Shown here piece after piece: positions 63,793 to 64,000 of a stretch of DNA of 64,000 bases. Location: assembly GCF_012726195.1 (NCBI RefSeq), contig NZ_JAASAF010000004.1, positions 310,001 through 374,000 on the forward strand, in the 5' to 3' direction. The position numbers and the translations under genes were made by a program. The notes beneath the pieces were generated by a model, which was not told the DNA's origin, did not search any database, and saw only the letters and a program-made list of their open reading frames with translations. The stretch is from Rhodococcus sp. HNM0563. GTDB taxonomy: Bacteria; Actinomycetota; Actinomycetes; Mycobacteriales; Mycobacteriaceae. Position 1 is the first letter of the stretch. Each line of letters starts with the position of its first letter.

Positions 63793-63865
63793 GCCCCCTT
63801 CGTCTAGCGGCCTAGGACGCCGCCCTTTCAAGGCGGTAGCGCGGGTTCGAATCCCGTAGGGGGTA
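63793..63865 (+). tRNA. tRNA-Glu (anticodon TTC)
   Basis: A 73-base cloverleaf: acceptor GCCCCCT/AGGGGGT, anticodon loop CTTTCAA (TTC) and T-arm GCGGGTTCGAATCCCGT. CCA is not encoded. tRNA-Asp follows 54 bases later, so both may be on one transcript. Confidence 0.96.
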
Positions 63866-63919
63866 CACTTCGGTTTCGGCCGAATGTGTGCAGTACGCTG
63901 GCAGAGAACTGAATAGCAA

Positions 63920-63993
63920 GGCCCTGTGGCGCAGTTGGTTAGCGCGCCGCCCTGTCACGGCGGAGGTCGCGGGTTCGAGTCCCGTCAGGGTCG
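63920..63993 (+). tRNA. tRNA-Asp (anticodon GTC)
   Basis: A 74-base cloverleaf: acceptor GGCCCTG/CAGGGTC, anticodon loop CTGTCAC (GTC) and T-arm GCGGGTTCGAGTCCCGT. CCA is not encoded. The window ends 7 bases later. Confidence 0.96.
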
Positions 63994-64000
63994 CAGAAGT

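Overview
The window is high-GC DNA with short intergenic gaps, frequent ATGA/GTGA start-stop overlaps and many GTG starts. It carries mycothiol synthase (mshD), LmeA, GlnR, DUF3073 and CysA2/SseC genes, so it comes from a mycolic-acid actinomycete (Corynebacteriales/Mycobacteriales), most likely Rhodococcus. From memory, the order from the FAD dehydrogenase at 17.2 kb to the desaturase at 60.5 kb follows M. tuberculosis Rv0785-Rv0824c, with insertions. I ran no database search.

Layout. (1) 0-8 kb: end of a siderophore locus. It holds the last two modules plus thioesterase of a non-ribosomal peptide synthetase (A-domain codes read as Gly, then Orn/hydroxy-Orn), a free-standing aryl-carrier protein and a siderophore-interacting reductase fused to an O-methyltransferase-like domain. 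Together these suggest a mixed catecholate-hydroxamate siderophore of the heterobactin type. (2) 8-14 kb: an orphan ABC ATPase, a CitA/CitB-type two-component system divergent from a DctA dicarboxylate carrier, glutathione peroxidase and BluB. (3) 14-19.5 kb: a FadH-like flavoprotein, a DUF2334 protein, a KstD-like flavoprotein and a metallo-beta-lactamase-fold protein. (4) 19.5-32.4 kb: the purine cluster purS-purQ ... purL ... purF-purM, interrupted by a TesB-like thioesterase, DUF427, M18 aminopeptidase, Uma2-type nuclease, an Abhydrolase_9 membrane protein, a CPBP protease-like protein and an SCP-family protein. (5) 32.5-43 kb: DUF3073, asparaginase, MOSC, YgfZ, PabC, and the complete cytochrome bd operon cydABDC. 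(6) 43-50.7 kb: a BCCT osmolyte transporter behind a structured leader, nitrobindin, a sulfur operon (DUF4395-CysA2-SseC) preceded by a Cys-rich leader peptide, ThiX, LmeA, GlnR and MshD. (7) 50.9-60.5 kb: the pstSCAB phosphate operon, phoU, a large LCP protein, a dihydrouridine synthase and an acyl-ACP desaturase. (8) 60.7-64 kb: DUF937 and membrane proteins, tRNA-Lys, a TetR regulator, tRNA-Glu and tRNA-Asp.

Several small elements look easy to miss. One is a 34-residue membrane ORF translationally coupled to nitrobindin (45541-45645). Another is a 20-residue Cys-rich leader peptide (47515-47577). A third is a 12-codon ORF with a near-perfect Shine-Dalgarno sequence, followed by a three-way-junction RNA ahead of the BCCT gene (42824-43036). 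There are also two perfect long palindromes and a 17-bp tandem repeat behind purM, and PHO boxes before both pstS and phoU. The three-way-junction leader is the best candidate for an undescribed system. I see no CRISPR array, prophage or insertion sequence.
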